A stretch of DNA of 43,217 bases, from the NCBI RefSeq assembly GCF_009379765.1, contig NZ_WHTD01000058.1:1-43217 (forward strand), written 5' to 3'. Numbering within the stretch: position 1 is the stretch's first letter; the number at the start of each line of letters is the position of its first letter. The position numbers and the translations under genes were made by a program. Below the pieces are notes generated by a model that was given only the letters and a program-made list of their open reading frames with translations, was not told the DNA's origin and searched no databases. Of the stretch, positions 12,412-20,785 are shown one piece after another. Source of the DNA: Actinophytocola sp. Lineage in GTDB: Bacteria > Actinomycetota > Actinomycetes > Mycobacteriales > Pseudonocardiaceae.

Positions 12412-12456
12412 CCGGCCCGCCGCGGGCACCCCGTACGCGGCGGGCTTGGCCGCGGG

Positions 12457-13635
12457 CTACTTGCAGGTCCGTTGTTCTTCGGCGGTGCGAGGCGTGAGCG
12501 TCCGCACGCGGTGGCGGACCATTGCCGAGATCCACCGCAACGCGCGCTTCATCAGCGGCGCGACCGGCCGTTCCACGTACCGGTGCACCAACCAGGCGAG
12601 GAGAACCATCGCGCCAGTGACCGTGGCCACCAGCAGTGGCGCCGGCACGCTCCCCTGCCACAGGTAGAGCATGGTGCCGCCGAGGTCCAGGTGCAGCAGG
12701 TAGAGCGGGTACGTCATGGCACCGGTGACGACCAGCCAGCGTCCCCGCACCCAGCTCAGCCAGCCGAGCGCGACGGCGGCTATCAGCAGGAAGCACACTG
12801 CCAGCAGCACGACCGCCGGCCAGCTCAGTGGCACCGCCTCACCCGGGTAGGCCTCGAGGCTGGTGCGGTACAGCGCCTGCGGCACGGCCAGCAGGAAGGA
12901 GACGGCGACGATCCCCCATGACAGGAGCGTCGGCCGGAACCGATACATGAGGTAGAACCCGATACCCCCGGTGAACAGCGGTGCGTAGTCGGTCATCAGC
13001 ACGGTGTGGACGAGGTGACCGTCGGCCACCACAGCTTTGGCCACCGTCACCGCACCGAGCCACAGCACGCAGAAGGTGACCACTCGCCGGTAGGTCAACC
13101 CCCACCACACGACAAGCGAGAACAGCAGGTAGAACCGCAGCTCCGCCCACAAGGTCCAGTACACCTCGGCGACGGTCGACGCCCCGAGCGGCTCGTGGAA
13201 CATGGTGAGGTTGACCAGCGTGTCGCCCAACCCGACGGGCTGCTCGACGTATGGCCAAACGGTCAGCACCACCGAGACGGCGACGACGGACACCCAGTAC
13301 GCGGGATACAGGCGGACCGCGCGGGACAGCAGAAATGCCCCGACCCCGCGTCCCCAGCTACTCATGCAGATGACGAAGCCGCTGATCAGGAAGAACAGGT
13401 GGACACCCAGCCAGCCGTAGGCGGCGGTCTGATCCGGGAAGATCGTGTCGGCCCGCCGGTGCCAGACGCGGTCCAGGGTGGTGAAGTGGTACGCGACGAC
13501 CGCCAACGCCGCCACGAACCGCAGGCCGTCGAGTACCTCGAGCCGAGGCCGACCCGTCGCGACCTCCCCGCTCACGCCGGCGCGTTCCGGCTCTTGACGG
13601 CTCCCCGGGACCGCGGCCGCCTCCCGTGCGGTCAT
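12457..13635 (-). CDS. Acyltransferase family 3 (OafA/YrhL-like) integral membrane protein
   Basis: A 392-residue polytopic acyltransferase that O-acylates cell-surface sugars or secreted metabolites. The catalytic Arg/His region is LDGLRFVAALAVVAYHF near residue 35, and FFLISGFVI and the SRAVRLYPAYW motif follow. About ten hydrophobic segments are visible, with a basic cytoplasmic C-terminus (VRHRVRTLTPR). The ATG at 13635 has GGAGG seven bases upstream. It lies next to a flavocytochrome gene on the same strand, 68 bp downstream of that gene's stop; they may be co-transcribed. Confidence 0.92.
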   Translation of the reverse strand: MTAREAAAVPGSRQEPERAGVSGEVATGRPRLEVLDGLRFVAALAVVAYHFTTLDRVWHRRADTIFPDQTAAYGWLGVHLFFLISGFVICMSSWGRGVGAFLLSRAVRLYPAYWVSVVAVSVVLTVWPYVEQPVGLGDTLVNLTMFHEPLGASTVAEVYWTLWAELRFYLLFSLVVWWGLTYRRVVTFCVLWLGAVTVAKAVVADGHLVHTVLMTDYAPLFTGGIGFYLMYRFRPTLLSWGIVAVSFLLAVPQALYRTSLEAYPGEAVPLSWPAVVLLAVCFLLIAAVALGWLSWVRGRWLVVTGAMTYPLYLLHLDLGGTMLYLWQGSVPAPLLVATVTGAMVLLAWLVHRYVERPVAPLMKRALRWISAMVRHRVRTLTPRTAEEQRTCK

Positions 13636-13703
13636 CCACCCACCTCCATCCCCTACACGTGGGACGGCCGTGGATGGTTCTCCCCCGGCGCGCGGACGGA
13701 CCG

Positions 13704-15041
13704 TCAGGCGAGACTGAACTTCTCGGCGTGCACCTGCGAGTTGGGCACGCGCAGCAAGCGAAGGGCACTCAGCACGGCCGCGGTCATGGCGGGCGGACCA
13801 CAGACGTACACGTCACGGTTGGCGATGTCGGGGACCAGGTAACGAAGTCCGTCCGGCTCGAACGGCCGCACGCCGTCCCCGGTCCGGCCGGCGAGCAGGT
13901 GCAGCCGCCCGCCGTGGGCAGCAACGAGGTGCCGCACCTCGTTGAGCAGCACGGCGTCGTTCTCGCTGCGCACCCGGTAGAGCACGACGACGTCACCTCT
14001 CGGCTGCTCCTCCAGCAGGGCACGCACGGGCGTGATCCCCACCCCTCCGGCGATCAGCAGCGCGCCGGGCCGGGTTCGATGCAACGAGGTGAACGCCCCG
14101 TACGGGCCTTCCATGAACACGCGGGATCCCACCGGGACGCGCCGCAGGCCGGCGCTGGTGGCACCGACCGCCCTGGCGGTCAGGCGCAACGAACGGCCGT
14201 TGGGCGCCGCGGACAGCGAGAACGGGTTCGCCAGCCACCAGTGGTTGTGGCCGGGGAACCGCCAGATGAAGAACTGACCGGCCCTGGCCGGCAGCCGGTC
14301 GAGGTTGCGGCCGGTGACGTGCACCGACACCACGTCGTCCGACTCCGGCACCACGGCCGCGACCCGGAACCGGTGGTAGGCGTTTCGCCAGAGCGGCACG
14401 GCGATCCGCCCGACGACCAGGGCGCCGACGGCGAGGAGCCACAGGGCCCACCAGTAGGCGGTCGCGAACGGGGAGGACCTGAACGTCGTCGTCTCGAGGA
14501 GCTGGTGGACGAACACCAGCGCCAGCGCCAGGTACAGCAGCAGGTGCAGGCCGTGCCAGGTCTCGTACCGCAGCCGCCGCCGGACGTAGCGGGTGGAGAC
14601 CGATGCGACCACCACGATGGTGGTGGCGGCGAGCATGCCCAGCAGGGAGGCCGGCACCCCGGCCGGCGCGAGGAACGTCTTCGCCACCGACGCGTTGTCC
14701 AGCGCCGCGTAGCCGAGCACGACCAGCGTGGCGTGGGTGAGGATCGTCCAGAACAGGGTGAAGCCGACCCACCGGTGCCACACCGTCAGGCGGTCCATGC
14801 CGATGCGGCGGTCCACCCACGACAGCCGGGCCACCAGCAGCAGCTGGACCATGATGATGAGGGCGGCGTGCAGGCCGAAGAACTTGGCGACGGTGAGGAT
14901 CCCGTTCTTCCCGGCGCCCGCGGTGAAGAAAAGGATCTCGACGACCACCACGTTGACGATGACGAACGCCCACAACGCCCATCGCGCGGCGACGTTCGGC
15001 GGCACGGAGCCTCGCCGCTCCCGCTGGCTCGTCGCCACCAT
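13704..15041 (-). CDS. Ferric-reductase-like transmembrane flavocytochrome
   Basis: A 445-residue membrane oxidoreductase with an N-terminal six-helix ferric-reductase-like domain. Its likely haem-ligand histidines are in VWHRWVGFTLF, WTILTHATL, YETWHGLHLLL and VFVHQLLE. It is followed by an FAD domain (GQFFIWRFPG; NPFSLSAAP) and an NAD(P)H domain (GGVGITPVRALLEE; VYVCGPPAM). It moves electrons from cytoplasmic NAD(P)H across the membrane to iron, oxygen or another acceptor. The ATG at 15041 is well placed after GGAGG; the GTG two codons earlier overlaps that Shine-Dalgarno. Confidence 0.92.
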   Translation of the reverse strand: MVATSQRERRGSVPPNVAARWALWAFVIVNVVVVEILFFTAGAGKNGILTVAKFFGLHAALIIMVQLLLVARLSWVDRRIGMDRLTVWHRWVGFTLFWTILTHATLVVLGYAALDNASVAKTFLAPAGVPASLLGMLAATTIVVVASVSTRYVRRRLRYETWHGLHLLLYLALALVFVHQLLETTTFRSSPFATAYWWALWLLAVGALVVGRIAVPLWRNAYHRFRVAAVVPESDDVVSVHVTGRNLDRLPARAGQFFIWRFPGHNHWWLANPFSLSAAPNGRSLRLTARAVGATSAGLRRVPVGSRVFMEGPYGAFTSLHRTRPGALLIAGGVGITPVRALLEEQPRGDVVVLYRVRSENDAVLLNEVRHLVAAHGGRLHLLAGRTGDGVRPFEPDGLRYLVPDIANRDVYVCGPPAMTAAVLSALRLLRVPNSQVHAEKFSLA

Positions 15042-15274
15042 CGCCACCTCCGGTTCCGCTCGGCCATCGTCGTGGCCGGCGCCGGCAACGTCTCGACGAC
15101 CAGGTCAAGTTTGGTCACCCAGTATGTACGGACCGGTCGTGCGGGCGGATCACCCGAACATCAGATCGCGGCAAAGAAGCCGGACGATGTCTCCCGGCCC
15201 GTAGCCGGGCCAGATCTCGCCAATCCGCCGGGTCGTGGCTGCCGGATGCTCTTGCCCCCGCGTGGCCACCGACA

Positions 15275-15353
15275 CGGGCGGACCGGCGACGCCGCAAGCA
15301 GGAAGCTGGGCCGGCGAATCATGTGACGAACTTCCGCCGGGGGTCACTAGCAT
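15275..15353 (+). repeat. 79-bp repeat, copy 1: promoter region of the VOC gene
   Basis: Matches 22722-22800 at 73 of 79 positions with no gaps. The 3' end carries the -10 box TAGCAT (15348-15353), seven bases before the VOC start ATG at 15361; GTGACG (15323-15328) may be the -35. The repeat also has GGAAG and CTTCC arms that could form a small stem. Confidence 0.75.
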
Positions 15354-15360
15354 GTCGCCC

Positions 15361-15738
15361 ATGGCTGTGGCTCGCTTGGCGATGGTGTCGCTCGACTGCG
15401 CGGAACCAGTGCCGCTCGCGAAGTTCTGGGCCGCGCTGCTCGACGGCACGGTAATCGTGAGCGACGACCAGGTATCCGCCGTGCAGACCGACGCGATCAT
15501 GATCGCGACGATCCGGGTGCCGGACTACCGGCCGCCGACGTGGCCGGGCGGTGCCACACCCAAGCACATACACCTCGACCTCGCCGTGCTCGACCTCGAC
15601 GAGACCGAGGCCGCGGCGCTGAAGCTGGGCGCCAGCAAGGCAGACGACCAGCCACAGCCCGACCAGTGGCGCGTCTACCTGGACCCTGCGGGCCACCCGT
15701 TCTGCCTCACGGCGAACATTCCGTTCACCGTCGGCTGA
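15361..15738 (+). CDS. VOC (glyoxalase-like) family protein
   Basis: A 125-residue vicinal-oxygen-chelate fold protein with two beta-alpha-beta-beta-beta modules: MAVARLAMVSLDCAEP then LAKFWAALL, and HIHLDLAVLDLDETEAAALK then YLDPAGHPFCL. Metal-ligand positions are plausibly the His of KHIHLDL and a late acidic residue. Function could be a lyase, dioxygenase or resistance-type binding protein; undetermined. I prefer ATG 15361 over ATG 15352 because the latter is inside the -10 box of an apparently leaderless promoter. Confidence 0.85.
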   Translation: MAVARLAMVSLDCAEPVPLAKFWAALLDGTVIVSDDQVSAVQTDAIMIATIRVPDYRPPTWPGGATPKHIHLDLAVLDLDETEAAALKLGASKADDQPQPDQWRVYLDPAGHPFCLTANIPFTVG

Positions 15739-15957
15739 CCCGAACCGCGGCGGTCGCTGCTCGGCGCGATACACCTTGTCGTTGAGATGGCACGACTGTC
15801 GCCCCTGGATCGGCTCCTCCGGCGGGGTAGGAAAGAGGTGCCTGGGGGCACTTCGGGAGGCTCGAAGTGGACAGACGGATCGGTGGCGCCGGCGGGGGTT
15901 CTGACCCCGGTCCGCGCAAGGGCGCGAGTGTCGTCGTCGCACGCTGAGCGGTATGTC

Positions 15958-15974
15958 GAATGCGTCACGCATTC
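15958..15974. promoter_or_regulatory. Perfect 17-bp palindrome
   Basis: GAATGCGT-C-ACGCATTC is a perfect 8-1-8 inverted repeat overlapping the stop of the small membrane protein gene (15965-15967). It could be an operator left from a removed gene, or part of a terminator; no partner gene starts nearby. Confidence 0.45.
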
Positions 15975-16420
15975 CGTCGGTGACGTGCGAGAGTTCCTGA
16001 CGCGCACGCCGTGCCGCGGCTCGACCGGATGCTTTTCGCCCTCGGGTGCTCGACGCCATCGCCGAGGTCCACCGGGCGCGGGCCGGTCGCGGCGGCCGCG
16101 ATCGTCACGGCGACGGTGGCCGTCGCCAGCACCAGCCCGATCACCGGTACGAAGGCGCCGACGCCGAACACGAGCGTAGCCACGACGAAGCTCGTGAGCG
16201 CGGGCACGACAAGCGTCGCACCGAGCAGGACGGCTCCGGCGCCGCGGTTCCCGACCCGCCACACCGCGGTCGCCACGCCCAGCACGCCGACCAGCAGCAG
16301 CGGCCTCGATGCCGAGTCGACCATCAGGTACGGGTCGCGCATCCATGGCGCGAAGCTCTCCGGCGCCAGCATCAGCACCAGGTTCGGCACCGTGCACAAC
16401 GCACCGAGGACCATCAGCAC
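15965..16420 (-). CDS. Small multi-pass membrane protein of unknown function
   Basis: A 151-residue protein with about four hydrophobic segments: MLMVLGALCTVPNLVLML, RPLLLVGVLGVATAVW, AGAVLLGATLVVPALTSFVV, and VPVIGLVLATATVAVTI. The last 35 residues are basic and low-complexity. The start is GTG 16420 (or ATG 16414). Upstream, another frame encodes a hydrophobic stretch (SPVLLVVCAAFV) that would extend helix 1 if there were a one-base frameshift near 16425. The gene may therefore be an N-terminally disrupted relic. Confidence 0.5.
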   Translation of the reverse strand: MLMVLGALCTVPNLVLMLAPESFAPWMRDPYLMVDSASRPLLLVGVLGVATAVWRVGNRGAGAVLLGATLVVPALTSFVVATLVFGVGAFVPVIGLVLATATVAVTIAAAATGPRPVDLGDGVEHPRAKSIRSSRGTACASGTLARHRRNA

Positions 16421-16695
16421 GGACCACGAACGCCGCGCACACCACCAGCAGCACCGGTGAGCGCGTCCCGACCGACCGGTGCCCGGCCTCCTGCGTATCG
16501 ATCACAGTTCCCCCTCCGTGCCACGTCGAGTAACGCCCAGGGATCGTTCCCGAGTGGACGAACCAGGTCGGCCGGGTCGCGGCGGCCGATATCAGATCGC
16601 AACCAGGGCGCGAGGGCGAGCCGCACATTCGGCGCCGGCGGCAGGGCCGGGGCCGGGTCGTCGCCGAGATGTGGCGCGCCGTGCTGGCGGCGCGG

Positions 16696-17346
16696 TCAGC
16701 CGGCCAGGACGCCGAGCTCGTCGAGCAGGCCGCGGACCCGCCGCTCGATCTCGTCGCGGACAGGGCGGACGTCCTCGACGCTCTTGCCGGCCGGGTCGTC
16801 CAGCGTCCAGTCGAGGTAGCGCTTGCCGGGGAACACCGGGCACGCGTCGCCACAGCCCATGGTGATCACGACATCGGCGGCGCGGACGATCTCGTCGGTC
16901 CACGGCTTGGGGAACTCGCCGGAGATGTCGATGTCCCGCTCGGCCATCGCCGCGATCGCCGACGGGTTGACCTCGTAGCCGGGCTCGGAGCCACCGGACC
17001 AGGCCACCGCGCGGTCACCGGCGATGTGCCGGAAGAACCCGAGGGCCATCTGGCTGCGGCCGGCGTTGTGCACGCACAGGAACAGCACGGTCGGCTTGCC
17101 GTCGTGGTGGTGGCCCTCGACCCGAGCCAGGGCGTGCAGCCGCTGGCGGGCGAAGCGCTCGGCCAGCAGTGGCAGGAACCGCGGGATGGTGCTGCGCGCG
17201 GCGAACTGGTCGTAGCTGGTGTGCAGGAACTGTACGACGGTCTCCTGTCCGAACAACCCGTCGAACTCGGCCTGCAGGCGGGTCGCGGCCGTGCGCAACG
17301 CCAGCCGCTGGTCGATGCTCAGGTCCGGGGGGTGGGTGTCAGTCAT
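16696..17346 (-). CDS. arsC: Arsenate reductase ArsC with N-terminal three-helix-bundle domain
   Basis: A 216-residue two-domain protein. Residues 1-90 are a helical domain (IDQRLALRTAATRLQAEF; VVQFLHTSYDQFAA), the three-helix-bundle dimerisation type. Residues 93-216 are a low-molecular-weight phosphatase-fold arsenate reductase with the active loop CVHNAGRS (Cx5R), SGGSEPGYEVNP, and an Asp-rich end (DWTLDDPAG). It reduces arsenate to arsenite in the cytoplasm. Its ATG overlaps the upstream gene by eight bases. No ArsB/Acr3 exporter is next to it. Confidence 0.93.
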   Translation of the reverse strand: MTDTHPPDLSIDQRLALRTAATRLQAEFDGLFGQETVVQFLHTSYDQFAARSTIPRFLPLLAERFARQRLHALARVEGHHHDGKPTVLFLCVHNAGRSQMALGFFRHIAGDRAVAWSGGSEPGYEVNPSAIAAMAERDIDISGEFPKPWTDEIVRAADVVITMGCGDACPVFPGKRYLDWTLDDPAGKSVEDVRPVRDEIERRVRGLLDELGVLAG

Positions 17347-18046
17347 CGCTTCCGCCATCGCTTGTGCCACCGCGGTGGACAGCTGGGACCAGCCGGTCGA
17401 CCCGGTCGGCGAGGTCACGCAGCGCGAGGTCGAACGCGTCCGCGGTGCCGGGCCGGGCGGGGTCGGGCACGGACCAGTGCAGCCGGTCGGCGGCCTGGTC
17501 GCCGAGTTGCTCGTGGGCGTTGTCGCACACCGCGACCACCAGGTCGTCGGGCCGCAGTACCTCGCTGACGTGCGTGGTGCGGGCCCGGGACAGCGACAGT
17601 CCGTGTCCGCGGGCCGCCGCGGCAGCCAGCGGGTGGACCCGCTGCGCGGGCCGGGTGCCCGCCGACGCCGCCGGCACGGTGCTGCACCGCTTCCACAATG
17701 CGGCCGCCAGCTGCGAGCGCGCCGAGTTGTGCGTGCAGACGAACACCACGCGCGGCGCGCGCAACGCACCCACCGGCTCGAGTCCGGTCAACACGGCGGG
17801 GCGCAGCCGCAGGTAGGTGCGCCGGTGATCACCCTCCGAGCGGGAGCGCTCGAGCACGCCGGCTTGTTCGAGCAGCTTCAGGTGATGCGCCACCAGGTTG
17901 CTGGCCAGGCCAAGAGTCCGCCCGATCTCGCCCGGCGACGCATCACCCAGCAGCAGCTGGTCGACGATCGCCAACCGCGCGGGCTCGCCGAGCGCCGCGT
18001 GCAACCGCGCACGCGCCACGACCGACGAAGACCACTCAACGTTCAT
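17339..18046 (-). CDS. ArsR repressor fused to low-molecular-weight phosphatase/arsenate reductase domain
   Basis: A 235-residue fusion. Residues 1-90 form an ArsR-type winged helix (GEPARLAIVDQLLLGDASPG, then LGLASNLVAHHLKLLEQAGV). Residues 97-225 are an LMWP domain with CTHNSARS (Cx5R), SAGTRPAQRVHP and DLVVAVCDNAHE. I see no classical CVC arsenite-binding pair in the DNA-binding helix, so induction may work through the phosphatase-fold domain. It is the first gene of a two-gene operon with arsC. A palindrome overlaps its ATG, consistent with autoregulation. Confidence 0.92.
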   Translation of the reverse strand: MNVEWSSSVVARARLHAALGEPARLAIVDQLLLGDASPGEIGRTLGLASNLVAHHLKLLEQAGVLERSRSEGDHRRTYLRLRPAVLTGLEPVGALRAPRVVFVCTHNSARSQLAAALWKRCSTVPAASAGTRPAQRVHPLAAAAARGHGLSLSRARTTHVSEVLRPDDLVVAVCDNAHEQLGDQAADRLHWSVPDPARPGTADAFDLALRDLADRVDRLVPAVHRGGTSDGGSDD

Positions 18047-18056
18047 TGACTCAATG
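18044..18056. promoter_or_regulatory. ArsR-like operator overlapping the start codon
   Basis: CATTGA-C-TCAATG is a perfect 6-1-6 palindrome that includes the ArsR-fusion start codon (18044-18046) and extends imperfectly outward (8 of 10 per arm). ATTGA/TCAAT half-sites fit ArsR-family operators. A dimer here would block initiation. Confidence 0.65.
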
Positions 18057-18113
18057 TTCGCTGACTGATTGCGTGGAAGTCAAGCCTGGAACAGGCCGAT
18101 GACCCGAACGGTA

Positions 18114-18130
18114 TTGACTTTCGTATACGA
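18114..18130 (+). promoter_or_regulatory. Promoter element and GntR-type operator of a decayed regulator
   Basis: TTGACT (18114-18119) fits a -35 box, and TCGTATACGA (18121-18130) is a perfect palindrome of the kind bound by FCD-type GntR regulators. The regulator sequence that follows lacks its DNA-binding domain, so the site may now be an orphan. Confidence 0.5.
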
Positions 18131-18140
18131 CGCATGCATC

Positions 18141-18557
18141 GGTCCGCGCCGCGCTCGAAGGGCTGGCGGCCGAGCACGCGTCGGCGCTCGCCACCCGCAC
18201 CCAGCTCGCCCAGCTCGAGGACCTCTACGACGCGATGGAGCGGGCGCTCGAACGCGACGACGAGCCCGAGCTCACCAAGCTGAACAGCCGGTTCCACGCC
18301 GCCGTCGCCGAGGCGAGCGGCAACACCTACCTGCAGGCCATGCTCGACAACATCCACGACGTGTTCGAGCGCTTCCGCGCCACCGCGTCGCCCAGCCCGC
18401 CCGCCGTGACGACGCGCACGCCGAGCACGGCGAGCTCATCCGCGCGCTGCGTGCCGGCGACCAGGAACAGGCGCGTGCGCTCGCCGAGCAGCACGTGCGC
18501 CGGGCGCTCGAGTTCCGGCGCGACCACGCCGAGCGCGCGACGACGGAGCAGCCGTGA
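18141..18557 (+). pseudogene. GntR-family regulator remnant (FCD domain only)
   Basis: Sequence of an FCD ligand-binding domain: ALEGLAAEHASALATRTQLA, LNSRFHAAVAEASGNTYLQA, then after a frameshift near 18400 ELIRALRAGDQEQARALAEQ. The winged helix that should precede it is missing; similarity starts right after the promoter-like region. Its stop overlaps the start of the MmgE/PrpD gene (GTGA), a relic of an operon with its target. Confidence 0.75.
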
Positions 18558-19759
18558 CTCCCGCCCGGGCGCTGCGACTGCGGGCGGCGCGGACCTGCGT
18601 GGCGCATCACCTCGCGTGCGCGCTGGCGGCCGGGGACCTGCCCTGGTGCGCGGCGGTGCGGGCGCTCGCGGTCGACGACCCACTGGGCGCGACGCTGCTC
18701 GGCGCTGGGCGACTGGTCCGGACCGAGGACGCGGCGCTCGTCAACGCGGTCCTCGGCCAGAGCACCTTCGCGGAGGACCTGCACCTGCCCAGCCTCGTCC
18801 ATCCCGGCTCGGTGGTGATCCCCGCCGCGATGGCGCTCGCCGAGCAGTCCGCCTTGTCCGGCAAGGACTTCCTGTCAGCCGTCGTGGTCGGCTACGAGGT
18901 GGCGGCCACGCTCGGCACCGCGATGAAGACGGCGGAGTTCGCCGCGCGCGGCTTCCGGCCGACCGGGGTGTTCGGGCCCCTGGGGGCCGCGGCGGCGGCC
19001 GCCTATCTGTTGCGCCTCGACCGGTCGCAGACCATGTCCGCGCTGGGGATCGCGGCGAACATGGCGAGCGGCCTGCGCGAGTGGGCCCACGCCGGCAGCA
19101 CCGACGTCTACGTCCACAATGGACTGGCCGCGCGGAACGGCCTGCTCGCCGCCGCGGGCGTCACCGGGCCGGCGTCCGCCCTGACCGGAGCGGCCGGGAT
19201 GGCGGTGGCCTACTCCGGCGGCGCCGACGCCGCGCCGTTCGACGGGGAGTCGGTGGTGCGGCAGGTCCGGTTCAAGCGGCACCCCACCTGCAGCGCGGTC
19301 CAGACCGTGGCCGAGCTGGCGTTGTCCATGCGGCGCCCTGATCTGACGGCAGACCGGATCGCGTCGGTGACCGTCCACACGCACCACCACGGCAAGACCA
19401 ACCCCGGCTCGTTCGACGGCGTCGGCCAGTTGTCCGTCGCGGACTACCTGGACCACGGGTCGGCGGCCGACCTCGCCCGCCGGGTCACGGTCGCCGAGGA
19501 CCCGGACTACACCCGCGCCTACCCCCGTACCAGCGGTGCCCGCATCGACGTCACGCTGGTCGACGGGCGCGTGCGCACCGGCCGGCTCGCCGACGCGAGC
19601 CCGCTCACCGCGTCCGAGGTCGACGCGAACCTGCGCCGGCAGCTCCAAGCCGGCCGCGAGCCGGAGGCCGCGGCCACGGTGCTGCGCAGGCTGGACGAGC
19701 TGGCGTCACTGCCGAGCACGGCCACCCTCGCGGCGGCCCTCCGCCACGGAGTCGCGTGA
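18554..19759 (+). CDS. MmgE/PrpD family protein
   Basis: A 401-residue member of the 2-methylcitrate dehydratase/cis-aconitate decarboxylase fold. Recognisable parts are LVNAVLGQSTFAEDLHLPSL, HPGSVVIPAAMALAE, VVGYEVAATLG, GFRPTGVFGPLGAAAAAAYL, and FKRHPTCSAVQTVAELAL. Relatives are about 450 residues; the usual first 20-30 residues are short here, so the GTG start (overlapping the upstream stop) may give a slightly trimmed protein. Possible roles are dehydration or isomerisation of a tricarboxylate or another carboxylic acid; substrate unknown. Its regulator is broken, so expression may be altered. Confidence 0.88.
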   Translation: MTPARALRLRAARTCVAHHLACALAAGDLPWCAAVRALAVDDPLGATLLGAGRLVRTEDAALVNAVLGQSTFAEDLHLPSLVHPGSVVIPAAMALAEQSALSGKDFLSAVVVGYEVAATLGTAMKTAEFAARGFRPTGVFGPLGAAAAAAYLLRLDRSQTMSALGIAANMASGLREWAHAGSTDVYVHNGLAARNGLLAAAGVTGPASALTGAAGMAVAYSGGADAAPFDGESVVRQVRFKRHPTCSAVQTVAELALSMRRPDLTADRIASVTVHTHHHGKTNPGSFDGVGQLSVADYLDHGSAADLARRVTVAEDPDYTRAYPRTSGARIDVTLVDGRVRTGRLADASPLTASEVDANLRRQLQAGREPEAAATVLRRLDELASLPSTATLAAALRHGVA

Positions 19760-19817
19760 GGATCGGCTGCCCCAAGCGATACACCGCCCCGAGATGGCGC
19801 TCCGCCGTAGACACCAT

Positions 19818-19834
19818 ATACCCGCATGGGGTAT
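19818..19834. promoter_or_regulatory. CsoR/RicR-like operator
   Basis: ATACCC-GCATG-GGGTAT is a perfect 6-5-6 inverted repeat 11 bp before the start of a Met-rich membrane protein gene. TACCC-N5-GGGTA is the form of operator used by copper-sensing CsoR-family repressors such as RicR. Family assignment from motif only. Confidence 0.55.
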
Positions 19835-19845
19835 CAATACGAGCC

Positions 19846-20289
19846 ATGACGACCTCCCCCGCAACCCGCCGGTTCACCCTCCACTACGTCGAGATGGTCG
19901 TGGCGATGCTGATAGGCATGCTCGTCCTCGGGCCGGTCTGGACGCTGGCCTTCGACGCGTTCGACGCCGCGGCGACGCTCGACCGCCCGGACGTGATGTC
20001 TATGTCGATGGCCACGAACATGGTCGTCGCGATGTCGCTGTGGATGTGGTTCCGCGGGCACACCGCGGCGCCGATCATCGAGATGGCCGTGGCGATGTAC
20101 CTGCCGTTCGTGGTCCTGCTGGTCCCGCTGTGGCTCGGCGTGCTGTCCATCGGCGCGCTCATGACCATCGGCCACGTGGCGATGCTCGGCACGATGCTCT
20201 ACGCCATGCTGCGCCACCGAGACGAGTACACCTGCCACCACCAGAACCGCCGGTTGCGGCGCCGGCCCGCCGAAGTCAACGCCGCCTAG
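19846..20289 (+). CDS. Methionine-rich four-helix membrane protein, possibly copper-linked
   Basis: A 147-residue protein beginning MTTSPATRRFTLHYVEM, with four hydrophobic segments: VVAMLIGMLVLGPVWTLAF, MATNMVVAMSLWMWF, IIEMAVAMYLPFVVLLVPLW, and IGALMTIGHVAMLGTMLYAM. Methionines are unusually dense and often spaced as MxM or MxxM within membrane segments (DVMSMSM; EMAVAM). The C-terminus carries TCHHQN. Such residues suit Cu(I), and the gene sits behind a CsoR/RicR-like palindrome. No family name is certain; a role in copper handling is inferred. The upstream in-frame extension covers the operator and is rejected. Confidence 0.75.
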   Translation: MTTSPATRRFTLHYVEMVVAMLIGMLVLGPVWTLAFDAFDAAATLDRPDVMSMSMATNMVVAMSLWMWFRGHTAAPIIEMAVAMYLPFVVLLVPLWLGVLSIGALMTIGHVAMLGTMLYAMLRHRDEYTCHHQNRRLRRRPAEVNAA

Positions 20290-20785
20290 GTGACTGGACC
20301 ACCCCAGTGCCAGGTTGCCGTGCCAATGGGTCTCGTCGCGCCGGTCAGGCCGCACGAACGTGATACCCCGTTTCCTCCAGGGTGGTGGCCAGGTAGCGCG
20401 TGAGGCTCCAGCAGTAACCGGAGTGGCGGGCGCAGTACCCATAGCTCGCCCAGCCCGCCAGGTCGGAGCGTTTCACCGTCTCCCGGGAACTGCCGCACGG
20501 CAGGGGCATCGATCAACCGCAGTGGGTCAGCATGAGAAGGAACCTGGGTGGCCAGCAGTTGGACGGCCCGCAGGATCAACGGCGTGACCGCGATCAACCG
20601 CGGGTGATAGCCAGGCTGGTGCGGCAGATACAGGAACAGATACCCGAGCCGGCCGTAGGGCGAACCGCAGCCGATGATACTGGGACGGGAACCCCAACAG
20701 CACCTGGGCCACCCCGAGGCAGAGCAGTTCGGCGTCGGACAGCTTCGGACAGGCGGATCGCGGACAGGCGGATTCTTTTGTCATT
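20290..20785 (-). mobile_element. IS982-like transposase remnant
   Basis: Minus-strand fragments of an IS982-type transposase appear in different frames: KLSDAELLCLGVAQVLLGFP, then GYHPRLIAVTPLILRAVQLL, then VKRSDLAGWASYGYCARHSG, ending with TLEETGYHV. Frameshifts and missing internal sequence make it non-functional. No terminal repeats found. Confidence 0.65.

Noticed and set aside
13626..15326. Plus-strand open frame (566 codons)
   Set aside because: Antisense to the ferric-reductase-like gene; Gln/His/Arg/Gly-rich with no domain.
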